Below are positions 17,600-24,525 of a stretch of DNA of 64,000 nt, one piece after another (the first letter of the stretch is position 1; each line of letters starts with the position of its first letter). Location: positions 62,001 to 126,000 of the forward strand of contig JACJWN010000006.1 of the NCBI GenBank assembly GCA_020637165.1, in the 5' to 3' direction. The notes beneath the pieces are model-generated. The model searched no databases and had not been told where the DNA came from. It saw only the letters and a program-made list of their open reading frames with translations. The translations under genes were made by a program, and so were the position numbers. The DNA comes from Mycolicibacterium sp. GTDB lineage: Bacteria; Actinomycetota; Actinomycetes; Mycobacteriales; Mycobacteriaceae.

Positions 17600-17890
17600 A
17601 TGAAGCGATTTCTCACCGGTGCGGCGTGCGCGGTGCTGACCGGAGCCGGGCTGGTGTCGACGGCGGCGCCGGCCTGGGCGTGCCCGTACGGCACGGTGCC
17701 CAGCGACTTCGGCGGAGTGTGCGTCAGCGGGGGCACCGACGGCGACTCGGTCTCGCCGGCGACGTCCACGGGAACAGGTGCCGTCATGGGCGGGGGCATC
17801 GACCAGCTGCCCTCGGTCAACGGCATCCCGTGCACACCACAGCAACTCGGGACGTGCATCGGCCTCATGGAGAGCGAGGGCGTTCGCTGA
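17600..17890 (+). CDS. Small exported cysteine-containing protein
   Basis: A 96-aa protein with a clear signal peptide (KRFLTGAACAVLTGAGLVST, then AAPAWA) and a mature part of about 68 residues with Cys in ACPYGTVPSDFGGVCVSGG and CTPQQLGTC, likely forming disulphides. The LPSVNGIPCTPQQLGTCIG tail is a pattern seen in short mycobacterial secreted proteins. The start codon lies just 52 bp after the lectin gene stop and could be in the same transcript. No function is assigned. Confidence 0.75.
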   Translation: MKRFLTGAACAVLTGAGLVSTAAPAWACPYGTVPSDFGGVCVSGGTDGDSVSPATSTGTGAVMGGGIDQLPSVNGIPCTPQQLGTCIGLMESEGVR

Positions 17891-18285
17891 GCGCGCCCCG
17901 ACCGGTCGGCGCCGTGTCAAATCCGGCACTCGCGTCACCGTGAATTAGTGACCCAGACTACATCAATTCCATACTTTGTTCGCGATGTGGTGGACGCCAC
18001 GTTATTAATTATTGCAGACAAGGGCAAATAATTTCGACGTGCCGATGGCCCGGCAAAACGGGCTACTTTGCCCCGAACAGCGGTTTTCGGCCTTCCAAAC
18101 CTCTTTGAACTGGACTTTTAACCTGCATCGACAGTTTCTGCGAACTGGGCGAACGTGGCGCATTCCGGCTTTTCGCGCAGCGTTGTAATCCCACTCTCAG
18201 CAACATCATTAGCGGATCGCAGAATAAGCAATTTCTTGGGCGCCGCCTTTTCCCCGATCATCAATCCGATTAGCCTTTCCGCACT
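17891..18285. other. 395-bp gene-free AT-richer stretch
   Basis: This interval is visibly richer in A and T than its surroundings (for example TTATTAATTATTGCAGAC near 18001 and AAATAATTTCG near 18025), while both neighbours are GC-rich. No frame of useful length, no tRNA shape and no convincing inverted repeat was seen. It may hold the promoter and a long 5' untranslated region of the gene at 18286, whose ATG has no ribosome-binding site immediately upstream, or it may be a relic of transferred DNA. Confidence 0.5.
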
Positions 18286-18636
18286 ATGAAGAAAATTGCA
18301 CTAGCGACGATCACCGCCGGTCTGGTTGCAACGTCATCTGCGACGGCGGCGGCCGTCCCCCTGGTCGGGGGCAACGGCTTGTCCCCCAATGCGCGCGACC
18401 TCGCGCAGTACATCACCGCCACCTACCCAGGTGTGCAGTCCATCGGTGGTGTGCGCAGCGACTCCCGCCCCGACCACCCCAGCGGCCGCGCCCTGGACAT
18501 CATGATCGGCTCGGACATGGGCCTCGGCGATGCCATCAACGCCGACATTCAGAGCCAATCCGATCGCTTCGGCGTCCAGTACACGATGTGGCGGGTGGCC
18601 AACCACTACAACCACGTCCACGTCACGGTCGCCTGA
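18286..18636 (+). CDS. Small exported M15-like peptidase/amidase fold protein
   Basis: A 116-aa protein with a signal peptide (MKKIALATITAGLVATSSAT) and an 88-residue mature domain. DHPSGRALDIMIG and NHYNHVHVTVA match the zinc ligands of M15/LAS-type D-Ala-D-Ala carboxypeptidases (HxxxxxxD and HxH), which would act on peptidoglycan stems outside the membrane. It is much shorter than typical VanX/VanY proteins, but mycobacteria carry such minimal exported forms (ARB-07466-like). The reading frame follows the AT-richer stretch and has no obvious ribosome-binding site. It converges on the gene at 18836, with palindrome B and a minisatellite between. Confidence 0.75.
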   Translation: MKKIALATITAGLVATSSATAAAVPLVGGNGLSPNARDLAQYITATYPGVQSIGGVRSDSRPDHPSGRALDIMIGSDMGLGDAINADIQSQSDRFGVQYTMWRVANHYNHVHVTVA

Positions 18637-18663
18637 GTCCAGGCCGTCCGACATACCTGAAGT

Positions 18664-18714
18664 TTGCCCGCCTTGTAGCGACAGTGCGGATAGCTGTCGC
18701 TACAAGGCGGGCAA
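18664..18714. repeat. Palindrome B: 21-bp perfect inverted repeat between convergent genes
   Basis: The arms at 18664-18684 and 18694-18714 are exact reverse complements around a 9-bp loop. It shares the TTGCCC--CTTGTAGCGACA core with palindrome A but has GC where A has AG, and the opposite arm changes to match. It lies 27 bp after a stop codon between convergent genes. No U-tract follows on either strand. Confidence 0.88.
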
Positions 18715-18721
18715 TAACAGT

Positions 18722-18794
18722 GGTGGACCCAAACGGCGGTGGACCCAAACGGCGGTGGACCCAAACGGCGGTGGACCCAAACGGCGGTGGACCC
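18722..18794. repeat. 16-bp minisatellite, 4.6 perfect copies
   Basis: The unit GGTGGACCCAAACGGC occurs four times head to tail (18722-18737, 18738-18753, 18754-18769, 18770-18785), followed by the first 9 bases of a fifth. All full copies are identical, which points to recent expansion or ongoing copy-number change. It lies between two convergent genes just after palindrome B and could serve as a strain-typing locus of MIRU/VNTR type. Confidence 0.95.
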
Positions 18795-18835
18795 AGCCCC
18801 AGCGTGGCCATCGAGGTCCGGTGACGAGACCGGCA

Positions 18836-19870
18836 TCAGGCCCGGTTCGGGTCCTCCCCGCTCGCCCGCCCGGCGGCGCTGTGGTCCAGGGAGAACGAAT
18901 CCTCATCCCATTCCCGCCCCAACAATCGCGCAGACATCGACGATGCCCGGGCGGCACACGAGTAGTACAGGCTGGGCAGCAGCCCGGCCTGTAGCAAGGC
19001 GTTGGGGATGAAACCGTTGAAGCAGATCATCTCGTCGGTGTAGACGTAGCTGCCGAACCCGTAGCCGGCCGGAGTCTCTGCGAGGTCGGCCCGGTTGAAA
19101 TCCAGGGCGAGCCTGCCGCCGTCCTCGGCGGGCATGGGGTGCGGGAAACGCTGGACGATGAGCAATCCGTTGCCGTAGAGCGGATGCGACTGTTCGCCGA
19201 TGAACTGGCACAGCGAGGAGGCATCGCCGTAGGGGAACTCAACGGTCAGCCCGAGCCCGCCGCTGGTGGCCCCCACCGACGGCGGCCGCATCATGGAGCC
19301 GGCGACCGCGTCGTCGAAATCCTCCTCCGAAAGCCGCAACGGTTCGGAACCCGTCTCGACGAACATCCGAGCAGCAAACGCCATATCGTCGGGCTCCTCG
19401 CGAACCCCCCGATCCGGGTGGCCGCTGACGGCCGGTCGCGCCCCGAGCGCCTCGGCGAGCTTCGGGCCGAAGATCTGCGCCTCCCCGAGTTGCAGCACCG
19501 CCGCCGAACTGAGCAGGATCCCCATCCAGGAAGCGATCTCGTCGTGCACGCGAGCCAGCGAGCACAGGCTCACCGTCCCGGCGTCGGCGTCATAGACCGG
19601 CCCGGACATCGAGGCGAACCGCATCGGCCCCTCGTTGAGTTCGGCCACCGCGGCGTCCGTCAACTCCAGATCCGCGAGCATCTCGGTGCGCACGCCGACC
19701 AGGTAGCCGGTCATACCGTCGGGCCCGGCCTCGCGGTCCAGGATCTCCACGGTCTGCGCGTTGCCGGCGGCCCACCAGGTGAATCCGTTGGGGGTTTTCA
19801 CCGCCCAATCCTCATCGACCTGCAACTGCTGACCGTAGAGGAAGTCGAGGACCTTTTCGCCGGCGTTCAT
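18836..19870 (-). CDS. Uncharacterised 344-aa cytoplasmic protein
   Basis: A soluble protein without signal or transmembrane segments. Its N-terminus (MNAGEKVLDFLYGQQLQVDE) is followed by WAVKTPNGFTWWAAGNAQTV, VGVRTEMLADLELTD and a C-terminal FGSYVYTDEMICFNGFIPNALLQ, a mixed alpha/beta pattern with conserved-looking Trp/Gly positions. I recognise no family. The ATG at 19870 is chosen; another in-frame ATG lies 5 codons upstream. It follows the coiled-coil membrane gene (19905-20873) by 34 bp, so the two probably form an operon that continues from, but is separate in function from, the signalling genes upstream. Confidence 0.6.
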   Translation of the reverse strand: MNAGEKVLDFLYGQQLQVDEDWAVKTPNGFTWWAAGNAQTVEILDREAGPDGMTGYLVGVRTEMLADLELTDAAVAELNEGPMRFASMSGPVYDADAGTVSLCSLARVHDEIASWMGILLSSAAVLQLGEAQIFGPKLAEALGARPAVSGHPDRGVREEPDDMAFAARMFVETGSEPLRLSEEDFDDAVAGSMMRPPSVGATSGGLGLTVEFPYGDASSLCQFIGEQSHPLYGNGLLIVQRFPHPMPAEDGGRLALDFNRADLAETPAGYGFGSYVYTDEMICFNGFIPNALLQAGLLPSLYYSCAARASSMSARLLGREWDEDSFSLDHSAAGRASGEDPNRA

Positions 19871-19904
19871 GGACCCACGGTACAAGCGGCGGACGACGGA
19901 GCAC

Positions 19905-20873
19905 TCAGAACGGCAGCACCCCCCGAATCCGGGTCAGTGCTCCCAGCACCGGGTTGCCCCCACCGCCCTCGATCTCCCGAAGCACATCATCGTCGACGAC
20001 ATTCTTGAGTTCGCGGAACGCCGCGACCCGCGCGGCCACCGCATCGGTGGTATCGGAGTCGCGCTCCGGACCTCGGACCTCGACACCGTAAAGTTCCGCG
20101 GCGAGCCGACTCCGGGCCTCGGCACGCTGCCGGTCCAACTCCTGCTGCCGACGCTCCGCGGCGAGTAGCCGATCGATGCCACGGGCCTGGTCGAGGCAGT
20201 CCTGCAGAATCTTGACCCGCTGTTTGGCTTCTGCGCGAAGGGTTTTCACGCTCTTCTCCGCGTCACGCAGCATGGCGGTGTCATCAGGACTCGGATCGGG
20301 GAGCTTCCTGGTGGACTCCACCAGTTTCTCGATGCGCCGGGCCTGCAGCAGCGCGTCGGAGATCATCGAGATGTCCTGGGAGAAGTCGAGATCCGCGGGC
20401 TCCCCCAGCCAGCCGGCGCGCGCGGCTTCAGTTGCCTTGACCTCGCCGACGAGCGCCTCGGCCTGGTCCACCAGCGCGAGGCCGCTCTTGGTCAACGAGT
20501 CAACGCGTTTGCGCTCGGCCACTGCCGCGCGGGCAGCCGCGCGTTTGCGATCCTGCTCGGCCTGTTTGCGTTCGGCGGCCTCACGCTCGCGGCGCTGGCC
20601 CTCGGTCTCGCGCAGCGGGGCGCTGTGCCGGATGACCGACAGCGCCACAAACCAGAACACCCAGGGAATCGCCATCGCTCCGGACGCGACGGAATCGAGG
20701 AGGACGCTGATGACCAATGCAGCAACGCCGAGTGCGACCAACAACCAGATCTGAGGCGTCGTAGACGGTTCCCTGCGCGGCGCGTAGAGGATCTCCACGA
20801 TCAGTGACAGCACGCCAAAGAGCAGAAGCGCGGCAATGCCGAGAACGGCGGCGATGGCGATCAACCAGGTCAT
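19905..20873 (-). CDS. Two-helix membrane protein with long coiled coil
   Basis: A 322-aa protein. Two transmembrane helices (residues 4-28, LIAIAAVLGIAALLLFGVLS; and 43-75) are followed by a highly charged segment from about residue 90 (EREAAERKQAEQDRKRAAAR) predicted to be a coiled coil, a Ser/Asp-rich mid-part, and a second Arg/Glu/Gln-rich coil near residue 240. The C-terminus is short and glycine rich (EGGGGNPVLGALTRI). This looks like a membrane-anchored scaffold or toxic-anion-resistance-type protein, but no family is recognised. It starts 56 bp downstream of the macrodomain-like gene stop and could be the last part of that transcript. Confidence 0.65.
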   Translation of the reverse strand: MTWLIAIAAVLGIAALLLFGVLSLIVEILYAPRREPSTTPQIWLLVALGVAALVISVLLDSVASGAMAIPWVFWFVALSVIRHSAPLRETEGQRREREAAERKQAEQDRKRAAARAAVAERKRVDSLTKSGLALVDQAEALVGEVKATEAARAGWLGEPADLDFSQDISMISDALLQARRIEKLVESTRKLPDPSPDDTAMLRDAEKSVKTLRAEAKQRVKILQDCLDQARGIDRLLAAERRQQELDRQRAEARSRLAAELYGVEVRGPERDSDTTDAVAARVAAFRELKNVVDDDVLREIEGGGGNPVLGALTRIRGVLPF

Positions 20874-20929
20874 GTCTACCCCCCGAGCGTCAGGCTAGCG
20901 GTCGGCGGCGACAAGCCCGGGCCGCGCAA

Positions 20930-21952
20930 TCACCCCCAACGGTCGACCAGATCACGCATCCCCGGGCCGATGCGGTTGTAGCAGACGATCCGGATATCCA
21001 GGCCGGCGTCGGCGACAATGCCGAGCGCGCGGTCGATCGCGCCGTCGATCCACTCGTCAGCGTTGCCGAAGGCGCCCCCGCCGAGCCGGGTGAGCAGCAC
21101 CGTGTTGGAGCCCCCGGCCTCGGCCTGTTCGGCCGCGGCCAGCAGGGTCGCCTCGTAGGCAGCCTCCAGCACGAGGCGGGCGAACACCCCGTACTCGCTC
21201 CGGGACAGCCCGGAGTACGAGACGGGAAGCGCTGAGCAGAACGCCTGGGACACCAGCCGCCGCTCCCCCGCCCCGGCATCAGCGATCGGAACGCCGGTGA
21301 CCTCCACATCGCGGTGCAGCCCGATGGCCAACCGGCCGCGAACACCGTCGAGCCGTTCCTCCGGCGCCCCGTCGAGCAGGTCGCTGATCGCCCTCAGCCC
21401 CTCGCGGGTGCACAGCGCGTAGCCGTTCTGCATCCGCCACAGCGCCTCGACGGGCAGCCCGGTCAGCTCCGACAGCGCCGCGCCGACACCGGCCAGCCCG
21501 TCGAGCTGGCGCCCGCTGCGCTGTCCGATGCCGTCACCGACCGGCACCAGATAGTTGCGGTAGATGGTCGCCGCGCCGGCCGCCATCGCACAGGCCGGCC
21601 CCTGGGTGGGGTCGCCGGCGTAGCGGGCGACCCCGTGCTCGGGGGTGATCCGCTCGGACACCATCTCCAGCAGGTTGAACTGCGAGGCCACCTGGAACAG
21701 CGCGCCGGCATAGGCCGGCTCGGCGTGCAGCGCGCGGACATCGCCGACCAGCGCACCGAACGAACTACGCCGGCCGCGAGCGGGATTCACCCGCGCGCGC
21801 AGTTCGTCCAGGGTCGGCAGGGTCAGCCACCCAATGCCGTAGCGCCGGCCGTTGACGGTCGAGACGAGTTCCGCACCGTCGACCCGCAGCCGACTCTGGG
21901 TGGTTTCGTAGTCGCCCTCGGCGAACCCGGTGAGTCGTTCGAACCAGTCCAT
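20930..21952 (-). CDS. Macrodomain/PARG-like conserved protein
   Basis: A 340-aa soluble protein. ASQFNLLEMVSERITPE, DPTQGPACAMAAGAATIYRN and the C-terminal VLLTRLGGGAFGNADEWIDG are strongly conserved in a family that I recall from bacteria, plants and protists. The VLLTRLGGGAFGN segment with the following helix (AIDRALGIV) resembles the ADP-ribose-binding loop of macrodomains and poly(ADP-ribose) glycohydrolases, so ADP-ribose binding or hydrolysis is a reasonable inference, not a demonstrated activity. The start overlaps the phosphatase stop as TGAGATG, implying translational coupling. Neighbouring genes are a phosphatase, a NUDIX ADP-ribose-type regulator and an ADP-ribosylglycohydrolase homologue. 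Confidence 0.6.
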   Translation of the reverse strand: MDWFERLTGFAEGDYETTQSRLRVDGAELVSTVNGRRYGIGWLTLPTLDELRARVNPARGRRSSFGALVGDVRALHAEPAYAGALFQVASQFNLLEMVSERITPEHGVARYAGDPTQGPACAMAAGAATIYRNYLVPVGDGIGQRSGRQLDGLAGVGAALSELTGLPVEALWRMQNGYALCTREGLRAISDLLDGAPEERLDGVRGRLAIGLHRDVEVTGVPIADAGAGERRLVSQAFCSALPVSYSGLSRSEYGVFARLVLEAAYEATLLAAAEQAEAGGSNTVLLTRLGGGAFGNADEWIDGAIDRALGIVADAGLDIRIVCYNRIGPGMRDLVDRWG

Positions 21953-21953
21953 C

Positions 21954-22508
21954 TCAGGCCTCCCGTCGTCGTGCGCGGCGGCGAAGAACGTTGTGCTGTT
22001 CCTCGGTGTCCGGGACCGGATGGTGGGCCTTGCGGGTGCCCGACCGCAGTTCCTGCATCCGGTCGATCACTTCCGGGTAGCCCAGCCCCTCCTCGTCGAT
22101 GAGCCAGGCGCCCACCACGGTTCCGGTGCGGCCCTTACCGCCCCAGCAGTGCGTCAGGACCACCTTGCCCGCCGCGATCTCGGCACGAATGTGGGCCAGG
22201 ATCCTGTCGTAACCCTTGTCGTCGATGACCGAGGTGTCGGGGATGGCGAAGCGCCGGTAGCCGACAGCGGGTTCCAGCAGCCGGGCGTAGGGAAGCATCG
22301 GCGTGCCGTCCCAGGTCGGCTCGCCGGCCTCGGTGAGGTCGACGAACGAGGACACTCCGGCGTCCTGAAGAACCCGCAGCTTCCGCAGCGCCTTCCCCGG
22401 TTCCTTGGCGCCCGGGTATTCCGTGGCGAGCAGCCGGCCCGGGATCACCCAGTAACCGTGGATGAGCCGGTCGTGCGGCCAGGGCGCCGTGTTGTTGTGT
22501 TCGGTCAT
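21954..22508 (-). CDS. Protein tyrosine/dual-specificity phosphatase-like protein
   Basis: A 184-aa cysteine phosphatase. The active-site P-loop is VLTHCWGGKGRTGT, i.e. CX5R(T) with Cys121 and Arg127, and the general acid is in an IPD loop (FAIPDTSVID, Asp91). The N-terminal WVIPGRLLATEYPG and KLRVLQDAGVSSFVDLTE match the start of DSP-like phosphatases. It would hydrolyse a phosphoester, perhaps on a small molecule such as a phosphorylated ADP-ribose derivative rather than a protein, given its neighbours. The ATG at 22508 follows AAGGGGGAGAATC. It lies 53 bp after the helix-turn-helix gene and is coupled to the macrodomain-like gene by TGAGATG. Confidence 0.85.
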   Translation of the reverse strand: MTEHNNTAPWPHDRLIHGYWVIPGRLLATEYPGAKEPGKALRKLRVLQDAGVSSFVDLTEAGEPTWDGTPMLPYARLLEPAVGYRRFAIPDTSVIDDKGYDRILAHIRAEIAAGKVVLTHCWGGKGRTGTVVGAWLIDEEGLGYPEVIDRMQELRSGTRKAHHPVPDTEEQHNVLRRRARRREA

Positions 22509-22561
22509 GATTCTCCCCCTTGAAAGAATTGGCTGATCGGAACGCGAAGACGGCCCCGGCG

Positions 22562-23311
22562 TCACCGCTCGCTGCGGGACAGTTCCGCCAACACCCCTTG
22601 CAACTGCTGCGGGGTCAGGGTGCCGCGGCGGTAGGCCGACCAGGCCATCGCCCGCAACATCGGCACCGTGAACCGCCGCCGCCCGCCCTTGCCGAACCGG
22701 ATGGGCTCCACTTCCGATCCGTCCGCGTAGCGGAACACTTTCTGCCGCAACCCCCGTGACACCCACGCCGCAGACTTGCCGAAGCACAGCGCGGCCTGCG
22801 CGGTGCTGAAGTATTCCTCCTCGATGCCGCCGGACGCCTGCTGCGCCAGGGCCGCCTCGATCTCGCTGCCGAGGGCGTGCATGCCGGCGGCGGCCATCGC
22901 CGCGTCGTCGAGTGCGAAGACCGCCCTGACCTCGGTGCGCAGGGCGGCGTCGACCTCGTTGATCCCGCCCTGCACCGGGCAGGGCGACAGTTCCGGGCCG
23001 AGCAGCAGATCCAGTCCGTGGCGCTGCAGGGTCAGGCCCAGCCGGCGCAGGTGCTGTTCGCGGCAGAGATCCTGCAGCCAGAACGGCACCCAGATCGGAG
23101 TGCGGCTCGCGATCGCGGTGCCCAACGCCTCAACAACCTCCTCGACGTCGGTGAGGTCGTCGTGCTGAGCCGCCGTCCCGGTCGGGAAAGCGAACGTCTG
23201 AGTGATCACCGCGCCGCGCTCGGTGGCCTTCTCAGCCAGTATGTCCAGTCGCTTCGAGGTGTCGACGTCGCCGAGTAGGTAGACGTCATATGTGGTGCCG
23301 ATGTCGTTCAT
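22562..23311 (-). CDS. Uncharacterised protein with C-terminal helix-turn-helix (paralogue 2)
   Basis: A 249-aa paralogue of the protein at 2646-3431, with the same domain order: an unassigned N-terminal domain (VYLLGDVDTSKRLDILAEK, RTPIWVPFWLQDLCRE, LRRLGLTLQRHGLDLLLG), a shorter linker, and a winged-HTH-like C-terminus (TAQAALCFGKSAAWVSRGL, GKGGRRRFTVPMLRAMAWSA). The middle linker is about 10 residues shorter than in paralogue 1. The ATG at 23311 follows GGGGGG; an upstream in-frame ATG at 23362 is rejected. It is the first gene of the operon with the phosphatase and macrodomain-like genes and is divergent from the NrtR gene. It may be the operon's own regulator; a sensor role of the N-domain is inference. 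Confidence 0.7.
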   Translation of the reverse strand: MNDIGTTYDVYLLGDVDTSKRLDILAEKATERGAVITQTFAFPTGTAAQHDDLTDVEEVVEALGTAIASRTPIWVPFWLQDLCREQHLRRLGLTLQRHGLDLLLGPELSPCPVQGGINEVDAALRTEVRAVFALDDAAMAAAGMHALGSEIEAALAQQASGGIEEEYFSTAQAALCFGKSAAWVSRGLRQKVFRYADGSEVEPIRFGKGGRRRFTVPMLRAMAWSAYRRGTLTPQQLQGVLAELSRSER

Positions 23312-23500
23312 GATCCCCCCGTCGTTTCGTTGGTGATGGGTGTCGTTGGTGATACCGACCAAGCCCGTCAGCTGATTTTGTAGCGATTAACGCATAGCTA
23401 TATTTATTTCTCTGCGCGTCATAATTGCGATGTTGATCCTGTTGCGCGACAAACTAATCCATCCGGACAAGGCGAGGATATCCCTGGCCACCGACAAAAA
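23312..23500. promoter_or_regulatory. Divergent promoter region of the NrtR and HTH-phosphatase-macro operons
   Basis: A 189-bp AT-rich intergenic region between two divergent starts. Two direct repeats, TGCGCGTCA at 23413-23421 and TGCGCGACA at 23443-23451, are 30 bp apart (three helical turns). A short palindrome ATAGCTAT lies at 23394-23401. CATAAT near 23419 could serve as a -10 hexamer for the + gene. NrtR regulators usually bind the divergent region they sit beside, so operators are expected here, but the site identity is inferred. Confidence 0.5.
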
Positions 23501-24139
23501 ATGCACGACTTCCCGCGGCCCACCCTCGCCGTCGACACCGCGCTGCTGACCGTCGACACCGACCGTCGGCAGCTGCTGGTGGTGGAGATGGAACGTGAGG
23601 AATCCGGAAAGTGGGCTCTGCCCGGCACCTTCGTCCGCGAACGCGAGATTCTGGCCGCCGCCGTCGAGCGCTGCCTGCGCAACAAACTCGGCGTGCAGGG
23701 CGTCAGGCCGGAGCAGTTGACGGTGTTCGACGACCCCGACCGCGACGACCGCGACTGGGTGGTTTCGGTGGCGCATGTTGCCGTCGTGCGACCCGAGCAG
23801 TTACAGCGCCTGGAATCGGGGGCCGCCCACGCCACCCGTCTGGTCCCGGTCGACCGGCCCGGCGAATTGGTCTGGGACCATCCGGACATCGTGCGGCGGG
23901 CCAAGGAGCACATCCGGTCGCGGTACGCCGCCCAGCCCGATCCCTACCGGCTACTGGGGCCGCGGTTCGCCCTCAGCGAGCTTCAACGGGTCCACGAGGC
24001 CGTCGCCGGCCTGCAGTTTCCCCGGCACACCTTCCGCCGCGCGATGGAACCCCACCTCGTCGGAACCGGCGACGTGCAGGACACCGGCGGTCGGGGCCGG
24101 CCGGCCAAGTTGTTCCGGCGCAGACCCGAGGGCACCTGA
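23501..24139 (+). CDS. nrtR: NrtR-type NUDIX transcriptional regulator
   Basis: A 212-aa protein with an N-terminal NUDIX fold (TLAVDTALLTVDTDRRQLL, then ALPGTFVREREILAAAVERC) and a C-terminal winged helix (ALSELQRVHEAVAGLQF, then TGGRGRPAKLFRR). The NUDIX box has lost the catalytic REUxEE signature (it reads ERCLRNKLG), which is typical of NrtR regulators: they bind ADP-ribose or related nucleotides instead of hydrolysing them. In known NrtR the ligand releases DNA and derepresses NAD genes. The gene is divergent from the HTH-phosphatase-macro operon, which it probably controls, and converges on the ARG-phosphatase operon (12 bp between stops). No Shine-Dalgarno site precedes the ATG at 23501. 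Confidence 0.82.
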   Translation: MHDFPRPTLAVDTALLTVDTDRRQLLVVEMEREESGKWALPGTFVREREILAAAVERCLRNKLGVQGVRPEQLTVFDDPDRDDRDWVVSVAHVAVVRPEQLQRLESGAAHATRLVPVDRPGELVWDHPDIVRRAKEHIRSRYAAQPDPYRLLGPRFALSELQRVHEAVAGLQFPRHTFRRAMEPHLVGTGDVQDTGGRGRPAKLFRRRPEGT

Positions 24140-24150
24140 CGTCGCCGCCC

Positions 24151-24525
24151 TCACCGGAACGCCCCATCCGAGGTCTCGTGCCGCCGGGCGAGTTCCAGCG
24201 GTGAGTCCCCCCGCGGTTCGAACCACTGGCAGCCCAGGCAGGCGGCGTGGCTCACGGTCGGCACGGCGTCGAGGACGACCCCGGGATGCCGTGACGGCCA
24301 GCAGTGCGGGTCCGGCCCGAACACGCTCTCGTAAACCCGACGAAGGTGTTCGCGCTGCTCCCAGAATCGCCGGGCGATGTTGACCCCGGTCGAGCCGCGC
24401 TTGAAGTTGATCCACGCGGTCACCTCGCCGGGGGTGAAGATGGCGTCCCAATACGGCCCCCAGGTGCCGCCGGCCCCGGCCGACCACTGCGTGGACGGCC
24501 GCCGCGGGCCCTGGTTGAAGCTCAT
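24151..24525 (-). CDS. Uncharacterised 124-aa protein coupled to the ARG-phosphatase gene
   Basis: A small soluble protein. Its ATG at 24525 overlaps the stop of the upstream ARG-phosphatase gene (ATGA) and has AAGGAAG in front. Aromatic-rich stretches (GTWGPYWDAIFTPGEVTAW, FWEQREHLRRVYESVFG) surround a central region, and a CLGCQW motif near residue 100 could bind metal or be redox active. No family is recognised. Strong translational coupling suggests it works with the upstream pseudoenzyme. The stop is 12 bp from the convergent NrtR stop. Confidence 0.65.
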   Translation of the reverse strand: MSFNQGPRRPSTQWSAGAGGTWGPYWDAIFTPGEVTAWINFKRGSTGVNIARRFWEQREHLRRVYESVFGPDPHCWPSRHPGVVLDAVPTVSHAACLGCQWFEPRGDSPLELARRHETSDGAFR

